Below are positions 32,178 through 40,255 of a stretch of DNA of 52,067 nt, one piece after another. The DNA comes from Acidimicrobiales bacterium. Its GTDB lineage: Bacteria > Actinomycetota > Acidimicrobiia > Acidimicrobiales > Palsa-688. A program made the translations under genes and the position numbers. The stretch is from NCBI GenBank assembly GCA_036378675.1, contig DASUWA010000053.1, positions 1 through 52,067 on the forward strand, given 5' to 3'. Each line of letters opens with the position of its first letter. Positions within the stretch are counted from its first letter, which is position 1. A model generated the notes under the pieces. It had not been told where the DNA came from and did no database searches. It worked only from the letters and a program-made list of their open reading frames with translations.

Positions 32178-32606
32178 ATGGCCGAAAAGAAGAGCGCGTT
32201 GGCCGAGTTCGAAGATTTCGTCATGCAGGGCAACGTGATCGACCTTGCCGTGGCAGTGATCATCGCCCAGTTCTTCGGCGCGATCGTCAAGGACGTGGTC
32301 AACCTGATCTTGTCGCTCCTTGCGATACCGGGCACTAAGAAAGTCGACTTCTCGAACCTGACCGTCAGCGCGGGAGGTGCCGTCTTCAGGTACGGCGCGC
32401 TGATCACCGACCTGATCACCTTCGTTGTCGTCGCGGCCGTTGTCTTCTTTGCCGTGGTACGTCCGATGCGAACGCTTTTGAATCGCCGGCGATCGCACGC
32501 CGATCCGGAAAGCTCCGACCGGGCGTGCCCTCAGTGCCTCAGCGAGATACCCAAGGCCGCGATTCGGTGTGCCTTCTGCACTGCCGAAGTCGGAGCCGTC
32601 ACTTAG
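32178..32606 (+). CDS. mscL: Large-conductance mechanosensitive channel MscL with C-terminal zinc ribbon
   Basis: 142 residues from ATG 32178 with a strong ribosome site (AAGAGGAGG). The N-terminal amphipathic helix and TM1 (ALAEFEDFVMQGNVIDLAVAVIIAQFFGAIVKDVV) and TM2 (FRYGALITDLITFVVVAAVVFFAVVRPM) match MscL, a homopentameric pore that opens under membrane tension to release solutes on hypo-osmotic shock. The cytosolic end carries two CxxC pairs (CPQC and CAFC, 14 residues apart), a zinc ribbon that replaces the usual C-terminal helical bundle. A TAGGGT box 53 nt upstream of the ribosome site may be its promoter. Separated from the preceding operon by a terminator. Confidence 0.92.
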   Translation: MAEKKSALAEFEDFVMQGNVIDLAVAVIIAQFFGAIVKDVVNLILSLLAIPGTKKVDFSNLTVSAGGAVFRYGALITDLITFVVVAAVVFFAVVRPMRTLLNRRRSHADPESSDRACPQCLSEIPKAAIRCAFCTAEVGAVT

Positions 32607-32629
32607 TCATCTAGTAGTCAACGATTTAG

Positions 32630-35455
32630 TCACGAACCCGATTCATCCGCGCGGGCTGATGGTGGCACGGCGGCTTCGGTGCCGCGCCCGTAGAACAGCT
32701 TCTCTACGACACGTCTCGCCCGCCTCGTCCTGCGTCGGTAGTCGTCGCGCAGCCCGGTCGCGGTGGTTCCGAAGCTGCGCGCCAGTGTGGTGAGCTGATG
32801 TCCTGCGCTCGGCAGCGACTCGCCCGGAATGTCGCGGATCAGGCCGAGCCGGTTGCGGGTCTGCTCGCAAAAGCGATACGCGTCCATCAGCACGTTGCCG
32901 TCGTCGCGGCTGACTGCGCCTTTGTCGACAAGCAGACTTAGCGCTTCCATCGTTCCCGGCGAGCTCACCCGGTGCTGCAACTGCAGAAGCTGCACGGTCC
33001 ATTCGATGTCAGCCAATGCCCCTGGCCCAAGCTTCAGATGGAACTCCGGGTCTTCGGAGGGCGGGATCCGTTCCCTTTCGACGCGGGCTTTGGTGCGACG
33101 AATCTGCCTGACGTCTTCGACCCCAAACGGGCGTCCCCATACGAAAGTCTTGGCGAGGGACTCGAACTCGGCCGCGACGGTTCGATCACCAGCCACGAAC
33201 CTTCCCCGTAGCAGCGCTTGACGTTCCCAGGCCTGCGCCCACCGCTCGTAGTACGCCGCGTACGCTTCGACGCTTCTGGCTTGAGGACCCTGCCGTCCTT
33301 CGGGGCGAAGCGCGGTGTCGACCCGGTAAATCTCGCTTGGAGGCGTAGAGCCCTCGATCATGCGGGCAATGGCCGTTGCCGCGCCTTCCGCTGTCGCCGC
33401 GGTGGCCGCCCCATCCGAGCTGCCGGGAGTCGCCCCTGTAAGGCCTTCTGATGGCTTGTTGCCGTATACGAACAACAGATCCAAGTCGCTCGAGTAGGCC
33501 AGCTCGCGGCCGCCCAGACGTCCCATGCCGATCACGGCAAAGGGAATCTGAGGTGCCGCCTCTTCCACGGCGACCTGGATCACCGCTTCCGCCAGATCCG
33601 ACAGCGACCTGCCTGTCACCACCACGTCGGCTAGTCCAAGTACGTCGCGTACAGCGATCCGAAGCATCTCGACGCGACCGAATTCGCGCAGTCCTTGCTG
33701 AACTGCGATCTCGCCAGATCTCCAAGCGAGCATCCCTCGTGCACGGGTGTGTAACTCGTCCCGTGAACGGTCGCTCAAGAGCTCTCCGCTCCCCAGGTCG
33801 CCGAGCAGCTCGGGATGACGCTGAAAGTCCCTCGTGAACCGAGGTCCGGTTCCGAGCAGCTGGCAGAGCTGACGTGCTGCTTCCGGTGACTCTCTGCAAA
33901 GTGTGGTCAACTGGTCTCGACAGTGGGGTGACGAAGCCAGCGTTCTCAGGCCGAGTAGACCCTGATCCGGGTCGGGTGCCCCGGACAGCCAGTCGAGCAG
34001 GACTGGGAGCATCTGGTTCATGAGCCGGGAAGTTCGCGAGAAGCCGCGAGTCAACTCTTTGATCGCCTGGTGCGTGCGTGCTGCGTCGGCAAACCCGAAG
34101 GCTTTTAGGCGCGTCTCGATAGCTTCGGCCGGCAGTGTTCCCGCGGCGCGGGTCGGCACGGACGCGAACGCCTCGAGCAATGGCCGGAAGAAAAGCCTCT
34201 CGTGAATCGCACGGACGATCAATTGGTGCCGGCGTAGGTCCTCCTCGAACTCAGCGAGGGCGGTCCTGCTGGGAGCGTCCCGGTATCCGAGCACCCGGGC
34301 GAGACGGGAACGGGACTGCTTTGCAGGCGGCAGCGCGTGAACCTGCTGGTCTTCCTCGAGTTGAAGCCGGTGCTCGACTGTTCTGAGGAAGATATACGCA
34401 TTTTCCAGAGAGGCCGCATCGCCCGCATCGACGTAACCGCCGGCGGCGAGTGCACGCAAAGCCGGAAGCGTCGATGGAGAGCGAATGTCGGCGTCCGCCC
34501 GGCCATGCACCAGCTGCACGAGCTGAACCGAGAATTCGATGTCGCGGATACCGCCCCGGCCGCTCTTGAGTTCCCGCGCAGCCAGTCCCCGCCGGTCGAT
34601 CGCCTCTTCCGCTCGGCTCTTCAGATGCCTGACCTGCCGGAGATCATCCGAGCCGAGCAGCCGCTCCCAGATCCTGGCAGCTGCTTCCGACTCGAACCTC
34701 GCACCCAACTTGCGATTCCCTGCGACGGCTCTGCTCTTGAGCAGCGCCTGGAACTCCCACGATTCGGCCCATCGATCCCAGTACGCGGCGTAGGACTCGA
34801 GGGTTCGTACGAGGGAACCTGCGCGGCCCTCCGGACGCAGGTCGAGGTCGACCCGCCATGCCCTTCTCGCCAGATCCAGGAACCGCCTGACGTCCCCGAG
34901 GTCGGGTTGCCTCGAGCTGCCGACGAGCAGGACATCGACGTCGCTCGAGTAGTTGAGCTCGCTTCCGCCGAGCTTTCCCATCCCTATGACGGCGAGGTCC
35001 TCGTCAACGCCGGCGACATGACAGGAGATGTCCAGGACCTCGGCGGCAAGCGACGCAAGATTGGATCCGACCGCCTCGAGACCGTCCAGGCCGATCAGGT
35101 CCCGAGCCGCAATCCGAAGGGTCTCCAGCCGTTTCGCCCGGTCGATGCGGTAGCCGTCGTCGCCGGCCACCGATTCGAGATCCACAGGCTGATCGAGGTT
35201 GGCGAGAACCTCGATCGCCAACTCGTCGGTGACGCACAGCCGCCCCAACCAGGGGCTGGCCGCGGCGATAGCGACCAAACCTGCACGCAGGTCCCCGTCA
35301 GAGGCGATCCGGTCGACGGCGCCTTCATGGGCTGTGGCCACCCGGTCGAGCAGCAGCGCAGCCGCGGACGGGTCGGCGCTCCTCTCGACCTCGTCCAGTT
35401 CCGTGGGCGTCCACGTGGCCACGCAACCAGTGTGGAGCAACTCGAGCAGAGACAT
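32630..35455 (-). CDS. glnE: Bifunctional glutamine synthetase adenylyltransferase/deadenylylase
   Basis: 941 residues from ATG 35455, which has AGAGG 8 nt upstream; a GTG at 35491 would add 12 residues without such a site. Two nucleotidyltransferase domains are visible, each with a G-(R/K)LGG-x-EL-x-Y-x-SD-x-D metal-binding motif: IGMGKLGGSELNYSSDVDVL in the N-terminal (adenylyl-removing) half and IGMGRLGGRELAYSSDLDLL in the C-terminal (adenylylating) half, separated by the helical linker. It adds or removes AMP on the Tyr of dodecameric GSI, here probably Tyr404 of the glnA1 product 25 kb away. Both active sites look intact. No glnB/glnD-type partner is in the window. Divergent from nadE. 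Confidence 0.95.
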   Translation of the reverse strand: MSLLELLHTGCVATWTPTELDEVERSADPSAAALLLDRVATAHEGAVDRIASDGDLRAGLVAIAAASPWLGRLCVTDELAIEVLANLDQPVDLESVAGDDGYRIDRAKRLETLRIAARDLIGLDGLEAVGSNLASLAAEVLDISCHVAGVDEDLAVIGMGKLGGSELNYSSDVDVLLVGSSRQPDLGDVRRFLDLARRAWRVDLDLRPEGRAGSLVRTLESYAAYWDRWAESWEFQALLKSRAVAGNRKLGARFESEAAARIWERLLGSDDLRQVRHLKSRAEEAIDRRGLAARELKSGRGGIRDIEFSVQLVQLVHGRADADIRSPSTLPALRALAAGGYVDAGDAASLENAYIFLRTVEHRLQLEEDQQVHALPPAKQSRSRLARVLGYRDAPSRTALAEFEEDLRRHQLIVRAIHERLFFRPLLEAFASVPTRAAGTLPAEAIETRLKAFGFADAARTHQAIKELTRGFSRTSRLMNQMLPVLLDWLSGAPDPDQGLLGLRTLASSPHCRDQLTTLCRESPEAARQLCQLLGTGPRFTRDFQRHPELLGDLGSGELLSDRSRDELHTRARGMLAWRSGEIAVQQGLREFGRVEMLRIAVRDVLGLADVVVTGRSLSDLAEAVIQVAVEEAAPQIPFAVIGMGRLGGRELAYSSDLDLLFVYGNKPSEGLTGATPGSSDGAATAATAEGAATAIARMIEGSTPPSEIYRVDTALRPEGRQGPQARSVEAYAAYYERWAQAWERQALLRGRFVAGDRTVAAEFESLAKTFVWGRPFGVEDVRQIRRTKARVERERIPPSEDPEFHLKLGPGALADIEWTVQLLQLQHRVSSPGTMEALSLLVDKGAVSRDDGNVLMDAYRFCEQTRNRLGLIRDIPGESLPSAGHQLTTLARSFGTTATGLRDDYRRRTRRARRVVEKLFYGRGTEAAVPPSARADESGS

Positions 35456-35481
35456 CGGCCGAGCCTCTAGCAATGGATTAC

Positions 35482-35537
35482 CATAGAACACTATGAAACG
35501 GTGTCATATCGGATTGCTGGTGATATTGGTCACACCG
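35482..35537. promoter_or_regulatory. Divergent glnE/nadE promoter region with two dyads
   Basis: CATAG-AACA-CTATG (35482-35495) is a short perfect dyad. CGGTGT-C-ATATC (35499-35510) is mirrored by GATAT (35522-35526) and ACACCG (35532-35537). On the minus strand ATGACA and TATGGT at 16-nt spacing could be the glnE promoter. No good GlnR-type array is seen. Confidence 0.4.
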
Positions 35538-35547
35538 GATCCCGACG

Positions 35548-35553
35548 TACTCT
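35548..35553 (+). promoter_or_regulatory. -10 box (TACTCT) of nadE, leaderless
   Basis: TACTCT ends 6 nt before GTG 35560 and no ribosome site precedes the start. Confidence 0.5.
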
Positions 35554-35559
35554 CATCTG

Positions 35560-37275
35560 GTGACCCGCCTGCGTCTCGCGTTGGCGCAAATCGACCCCGT
35601 GGTCGGTGATCTCGGCGGCAACGCCGAGCGGATCATCGCCGCCCTTGGTGTAGCTGAGGACGCCGGCGCCGACCTTGCCGTGTTCCCCGAGCTGGCAATA
35701 ACCGGCTACCCGCCGGAGGATTTGTTGCTCAAACCGGGGTTCGTCGCGGACAACTGCGCGGCTCTTGCCAAGGTCGCTGCAGCCACCGAGCGATGCGTTG
35801 CCGTCGTCGGTTTCGTGGACGAGCAGATGGACCTGTACAACGCGGCTGCGGTGTGTGCCCGCGGAGAGGTGCGGGGCGTGTACCACAAGCAGCTCCTGCC
35901 GAACTACGCGGTGTTTGACGAACAGCGCTACTTCGCGCCGGGAACCGGGGCAGCGCAGCTTTTCGGCATCGGGGGAGTGAGGGTTGGGGTCTCCGTTTGC
36001 GAGGACGCATGGAGCCCGACAGGGCCGATCGCCAAGCAGGCTGCGGCGGGCGCGGAGCTGATCGTCAATATCAACGCGTCCCCCTACTACATGGACCGGG
36101 TTCAGGAGCGAAAGCAAATGCTCGCGACGCGCGCCGCAGACAGCAGCTGTGCACTCGTATACCTCAACTGTGTCGGCGGGCAGGACGAGCTCGTGTTCGA
36201 CGGGGGGTCTCTCATCTTCGACGCCGACGGCCGTCTCATCGCTTCGCTCCCTCAGTTCGTCGAGGACATCGCGGTCGTCGACATCGACGTCCGGCCCGTA
36301 TACCGGAAGCGCCTGCTCGATCCGAGAGGAAGGGTGACCTCGTCGCCGTTACCGGTCCTCGAGGTCACCGCGGAGCCTCGCCATGGGCGCGAGTCCGAGC
36401 GGTTGCCTCTTCCCCTTGCGCAAACGTTGGATCACGAGGCGGAGGTGTACACGGCCTTGGTGACCGGCACCCGTGACTACGTCCTGAAGAACGGATTCTC
36501 GGATGTGGTCATCGGCCTTTCCGGCGGGATCGATTCTTCGCTGGTTGCAACCATCGCCGCCGACGCCCTTAGTTCCAGCCATGTTCACGGCGTAACGATG
36601 CCATCTCGCTTCTCATCCGCGTCCTCGTCGGACGATGCAGCCCAGCTCGCGTCGAACCTCGGGATCGACTTTCGGTCGATCGCCATCGAATCGGTTCACT
36701 CGGCGTTCCTTGATTTGCTGCATCCGAGCTTTGCCGAGCGCGCAGAGGACCTCACCGAAGAGAACCTCCAGAGCCGGATCCGCGGTGTGCTCCTGATGGC
36801 ACTCTCCAACAAGATGGGGTGGCTCGTCCTCACCACCGGCAACAAGAGCGAGACGGCCGTGGGCTATTCGACTCTCTACGGTGACACCGCCGGCGGGTTC
36901 GCCGTGATCAAGGACGTTCCGAAGACTCTCGTTTACCGGCTTTGTGAGTGGCGTAACGCCAACGGATCGCGGCCGGTCATCCCGGAGAACGTCCTCACCA
37001 AAGCACCGTCCGCCGAGTTGCGCGACGACCAGCGCGACGACCAGAGCCTTCCCCCCTACGAAGTGCTCGACCCGGTGTTGATGGACTACGTGGAGGGTGA
37101 TCTCACAGCCGGGGAGCTCGTGGACGCCGGATACGACCCGGAGATAGTCAGGCAGGTGGTTCGCCTCGTCGACCTCGCGGAGTACAAACGGCGCCAGAAC
37201 CCTCCTGGTGTCAGGGTCACGCCGAAGGCATTCGGACGCGATCGGCGCATGCCGATTACCAACCGGTACCGGTAG
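35560..37275 (+). CDS. nadE: Glutamine-dependent NAD+ synthetase
   Basis: 571 residues from GTG 35560. The N-terminal carbon-nitrogen hydrolase domain (about 1-270) has the Glu-Lys-Cys triad in FPELAITGYPPEDLL, YHKQLLPNY and VSVCEDAW and releases ammonia from glutamine. The C-terminal NAD synthetase domain (about 290-571) has the P-loop GLSGGIDSSLV, TTGNKSE and the C-terminal RRQNPPGVRVTPKAFGRDRRMPI. It converts nicotinic acid adenine dinucleotide to NAD+ with ATP, the final step of NAD biosynthesis. The protein is shorter than the ~680-residue mycobacterial enzyme and resembles the proteobacterial glutamine-dependent form. Adjacent divergent glnE suggests shared response to glutamine supply, but this is only positional. 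Confidence 0.95.
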   Translation: MTRLRLALAQIDPVVGDLGGNAERIIAALGVAEDAGADLAVFPELAITGYPPEDLLLKPGFVADNCAALAKVAAATERCVAVVGFVDEQMDLYNAAAVCARGEVRGVYHKQLLPNYAVFDEQRYFAPGTGAAQLFGIGGVRVGVSVCEDAWSPTGPIAKQAAAGAELIVNINASPYYMDRVQERKQMLATRAADSSCALVYLNCVGGQDELVFDGGSLIFDADGRLIASLPQFVEDIAVVDIDVRPVYRKRLLDPRGRVTSSPLPVLEVTAEPRHGRESERLPLPLAQTLDHEAEVYTALVTGTRDYVLKNGFSDVVIGLSGGIDSSLVATIAADALSSSHVHGVTMPSRFSSASSSDDAAQLASNLGIDFRSIAIESVHSAFLDLLHPSFAERAEDLTEENLQSRIRGVLLMALSNKMGWLVLTTGNKSETAVGYSTLYGDTAGGFAVIKDVPKTLVYRLCEWRNANGSRPVIPENVLTKAPSAELRDDQRDDQSLPPYEVLDPVLMDYVEGDLTAGELVDAGYDPEIVRQVVRLVDLAEYKRRQNPPGVRVTPKAFGRDRRMPITNRYR

Positions 37276-37295
37276 GCCGCCGGCTTCCTGCCAAG

Positions 37296-37301
37296 TACAC
37301 T
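37296..37301 (+). promoter_or_regulatory. -10 box (TACACT) of the TetR gene at 37309, leaderless
   Basis: TACACT ends 7 nt before GTG 37309; no ribosome site. Confidence 0.45.
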
Positions 37302-37308
37302 TACTGGG

Positions 37309-37971
37309 GTGAACGTCTCGGCTGTCAGCGTGAGCGTGCCCCGGCGGGCAAGATCCCCGAGGGGACAAGGAGAGCAGCTGCGGGACGAGATCCTCGCTGC
37401 GGCTGAGCGAATCCTGATCGAGACGAACGATCAGTCGGCGTTATCGATCCGGGCGATAGCTACCGCCGTTGGGGTGACTCCGCCCTCGATCTATCTGCAT
37501 TTTGCCGACCGCAACGACCTGGTCTTCGCGGTTTGCGAACGGCACGCCGAGCAGCTTGAACAGGCGATGGCCGACGCGGCGGAGGGCGTGGACGATCCGT
37601 GGGAACGCATCCGCCGGCGTGGCTACGCGTACATGCGTTGGGGTCTCGCCAACCCGGAGCACTACCGGATCCTGATGATGAGCAGGCCCGATCACACTCC
37701 CGACCGATTCGTCGACGAGCGGCTCGCTGACACTGCCGGTCTCGTCCCGGTCGCCGAAGATGTGGATGCGGCGATCGCGACCGAGCAGGTCGCGTCCCAC
37801 GACGATCCGCTCGAGATCACCAAGATGCTCTGGATGATGATCCACGGGTTGGTTTCACTGGTCATCTCCAAGCCCGAGTTCCCCTTCGGGTCCGTCGACG
37901 TGGTGTACGACAGGCTCTTCGAGGTAGCTCATCGCGGTCTGGTTCCGCATCCGCCGGCCGCCGAAACCTAA
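37309..37971 (+). CDS. TetR/AcrR-family regulator
   Basis: 220 residues from GTG 37309. Basic N-terminal arm, then helix-turn-helix EILAAAERILIETNDQSALSIRAIATAVGVTPPSIYLHFADRNDLVFAV. The ligand domain contains RRRGYAYMRWGLANPEHYRILMMSRPD and MLWMMIHGLVSLVISKPEFPFG, a pattern seen in the WHG/TetR_C_13-like group. It is followed after 10 nt by a small helical protein gene, which may be in the same transcript, and preceded closely by nadE. Ligand and targets are unknown, and no clear dyad operator is seen at its promoter. Confidence 0.9.
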   Translation: MNVSAVSVSVPRRARSPRGQGEQLRDEILAAAERILIETNDQSALSIRAIATAVGVTPPSIYLHFADRNDLVFAVCERHAEQLEQAMADAAEGVDDPWERIRRRGYAYMRWGLANPEHYRILMMSRPDHTPDRFVDERLADTAGLVPVAEDVDAAIATEQVASHDDPLEITKMLWMMIHGLVSLVISKPEFPFGSVDVVYDRLFEVAHRGLVPHPPAAET

Positions 37972-37981
37972 CGACCGAACC

Positions 37982-38506
37982 GTGTCGCTCACACTCGAGG
38001 ACTCCGCGCGCCTCGCCGGCGGTCACTGTTGGGTCGAGCGGCGCCTGTTCGAGATAACCGGCGGCTGGGTGGCTTCAACTCCTGAGCCGGAGGTGAAGCT
38101 GATGCTCGACCGGCACAGCCAGCATCACGCGTGGCGGGCGGAGCAGTGGTGGGATCGCCTACCCGTGCTCGACGATGTCGACCGAGACGCGCTTGTAGCG
38201 CCGCCTGGGCCCTCCGTCGCCGCCGTGGTGTCCGCCCTGGCTGACGTGCCACCAACCGTCCCGCGCCTCGCCGGCCTTTTCCGCGTCGCCCTGGCCCGCG
38301 TCCACGTGTCGTACCGCAACCACCGCGCTCTCGCAGGGCCCGTCGCCGACGCCTCTGTCCTTCGCACCCTCGACATCGTCGGTCCCGATGTGATCGGGGA
38401 CTGGACCGAGGGCGAAGCAGTCCTGCAATCGCTTCTTACCAACCGCCAAGCGGTTCAGGATGCATCCGCGACGGTCCTGAAGCTCGAGGGTTTGCTGGCG
38501 GAATAA
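37982..38506 (+). CDS. Hypothetical helical protein, possibly ferritin-like
   Basis: 174 residues from GTG 37982. Predicted almost all-helical, with repeated His/Glu positions (GGHCWVERRLFEITGGWV, LMLDRHSQHHAWRAEQWW, VHVSYRNHRALAG, DWTEGEAVLQSLL). This spacing is compatible with a four-helix ferritin-like or DinB-like bundle, but a complete diiron ExxH set cannot be identified, so metal binding is only a suggestion. No signal peptide or membrane segment. The gene lies 10 nt downstream of the TetR gene and is probably co-transcribed with it. I do not recognise a named family. Confidence 0.6.
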   Translation: MSLTLEDSARLAGGHCWVERRLFEITGGWVASTPEPEVKLMLDRHSQHHAWRAEQWWDRLPVLDDVDRDALVAPPGPSVAAVVSALADVPPTVPRLAGLFRVALARVHVSYRNHRALAGPVADASVLRTLDIVGPDVIGDWTEGEAVLQSLLTNRQAVQDASATVLKLEGLLAE

Positions 38507-38621
38507 CTTCCTTTCCGTCGGCCCTCTATCTGCCAGCCGGCTACGGAAAATCGACCATGATCGATTTTCTCGACCCACTTGGGCCGGGGAGCGACCGATG
38601 TCCAAGCCGTTATCCCAGCCG

Positions 38622-39482
38622 TCAGGCTTCGCCGAGCTGTGAACGATACGACCGCCACGCGATGGCCGTCGCGCCCCCGCCGGCGGCGGCCACGGCAGCC
38701 GCAACCGAGCCCCACGTCAATACGCGCCGGCGACCATGGCGCCGGCGGGCCATGTCGGCCGCTTCCACGACCGCATCCTCCTCCGGCACCGCAATATCGT
38801 CGGCACCTGCCGGCTTCGGTAGCTGAGAAAAGTTGAGCACCTCCCACTCCCGCTCGGCTGCGACGTGGCGAAGGTGGCGATCCGGGTTCACTGCGATCGG
38901 GTGCCCGACGGTCTCGAGCATCGGCAGGTCAGTAGCGGAGTCGCTGTACGCGTACGAGGCGGCGAGATCGATTCCGTCTCGTTCGGCGATCTCCAACAGT
39001 GCGTCAGCCTTCGCCGGGCCGTAAACGTAGGTGTGAAGTTCGCCGGTGTAGCGGCCGTCATCGTCGACGACCGCGACGCTTGCCACGGCCTCGTGCACCC
39101 CTAGCCGTTCGGCGATCGGCTCCACGATCTCAGCCGGAGCCGCCGAGACCAGATAGACCCGCCGGCCCCGGGCAATGTGATCCCTGATCAGCTCGCGCGC
39201 CTCCACGTAAGTGATCGGATCGACCGCTTCGGCGAGGGCCGCGACAACGATCCCCCTCACCTGGCCGCTATCCCACCCCTGAGTTACCGCCAGCACGGAG
39301 CGGCGAACCTTCTCGAGCCGGCGGGCGCCCGCTCCCCGGTGGCGGTAGACGAGCTGCCTGCAGGCGCCTCTGGCCAGGGCACGCCTGCTGACCAGGCCTT
39401 CCCTGCGGAAGTGACCGGCAAACGCCATGATCGAGGCCCGGTCGATGACGGTCTTGTCGAGGTCGAAGAACGCCGCCTCCAT
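38622..39482 (-). CDS. HAD-IB family phosphatase with C-terminal membrane helix
   Basis: 286 residues from ATG 39482 (MEAAFFDLDKTVID); a longer open frame to 39623 has no family similarity. HAD motif I is FFDLDKTVID, a Ser/Thr motif II lies in YLVSAAPAE, the motif III Lys is in GPAKADALLE and motif IV is YSDSATDLPMLE. The layout matches the SerB-like HAD-IB (TIGR01490) group, which removes phosphate from small molecules or lysophosphatidate-type lipids. The last ~45 residues add a basic patch (MARRRHGRRR) and a hydrophobic helix (VLTWGSVAAAVAAAGGGATAIAW), so it is likely tail-anchored with the catalytic domain in the cytosol. Divergent from the sortase gene. Confidence 0.88.
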   Translation of the reverse strand: MEAAFFDLDKTVIDRASIMAFAGHFRREGLVSRRALARGACRQLVYRHRGAGARRLEKVRRSVLAVTQGWDSGQVRGIVVAALAEAVDPITYVEARELIRDHIARGRRVYLVSAAPAEIVEPIAERLGVHEAVASVAVVDDDGRYTGELHTYVYGPAKADALLEIAERDGIDLAASYAYSDSATDLPMLETVGHPIAVNPDRHLRHVAAEREWEVLNFSQLPKPAGADDIAVPEEDAVVEAADMARRRHGRRRVLTWGSVAAAVAAAGGGATAIAWRSYRSQLGEA

Positions 39483-39634
39483 ACCGCGCACTTTATGGTC
39501 ACCGTCCACCACTGCGGTGTCGGTATCGCCGAAATTTGGCTTTAGCCGGGGGGCGAGGTAATCGCACGGAAATGTCGAATTAACTTGTTGAGGGGCGGCG
39601 ACGTGGCCGGACAGAAGGGACATAGGGGTACGAC

Positions 39635-40255
39635 GTGGACAGGTTGATGGACTGGCTGGTCCAGCGGCAGGGCGCGCGCAAAGGCCTTTCCGCGGCCGGA
39701 GCGGCCCTCGTCCTGGTAGCCGTCGTCTTCCTCGCTTTCCCCGTTTACACCGATTTCGTACACAACGGGCTGCAAGGGAAGCTGAGCAAGGAGCTCGGCA
39801 CCTCGTCCACCAAGCAGGCCTACCTGGCAGGAGCTTTGAAGTCGGGCCAGAGCCTCACGCGAATCGAAATACCCAAGCTCGGCGTCAACGTCGTGGTCGT
39901 GCAGGGGATCGACGAAACCTCTCTGAAGGCGGGTGCGGGGCACTACCCCGAGACTCCGCTGCCGTGCAACGTGGGCGACGTGGCGATCGCCGGTCACCGG
40001 ACCACCTACGGGAAGCCCTTCGCCAATATCGACCGGCTCGCACCGGGCGACGAGATCATCCTCAAGACGCCGATCGGGGCTTGCGTCTACCGTGTGAGCC
40101 AGGCTCCGTTCGCGGTGCTTCCGACCGATTGGTCGGTAGTGGCGAACACCCCGGGACAGTTCACGCTCACCCTCTCCGCGTGCCACCCGAAAGGCTCCGC
40201 GTCTCACCGGCTCATCATCAAGGCCGCAATGGTCAGCTCGGATCTGGCGACGTGA
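39635..40255 (+). CDS. Class E-like sortase
   Basis: 206 residues from GTG 39635. An N-terminal signal-anchor (about 19-37: SAAGAALVLVAVVFLAFPV) positions the domain outside. The sortase core is intact: IEIPKLGVNVVVVQGID, catalytic His in AIAGHRTTYG, catalytic Cys in LTLSACHPKG and Arg in SASHRLII. It is a transpeptidase that joins surface proteins with an LPxTG/LAxTG-like signal to the cell wall. The stop overlaps the start of a secreted Fn3 protein gene (GTGA), so the pair is co-translated and the partner is the obvious substrate candidate, although it lacks a clear sorting motif. Confidence 0.9.
   Translation: MDRLMDWLVQRQGARKGLSAAGAALVLVAVVFLAFPVYTDFVHNGLQGKLSKELGTSSTKQAYLAGALKSGQSLTRIEIPKLGVNVVVVQGIDETSLKAGAGHYPETPLPCNVGDVAIAGHRTTYGKPFANIDRLAPGDEIILKTPIGACVYRVSQAPFAVLPTDWSVVANTPGQFTLTLSACHPKGSASHRLIIKAAMVSSDLAT

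Noticed and set aside
34337-35470. 377-codon open frame on the plus strand
   Set aside because: Entirely antisense to glnE, whose domains and motifs are clear; composition is of a shadow frame.
39523-39634. G-rich stretch before the sortase gene as a c-di-AMP (ydaO-type) riboswitch
   Set aside because: Only a superficial resemblance; the paired core helices of that class cannot be drawn.
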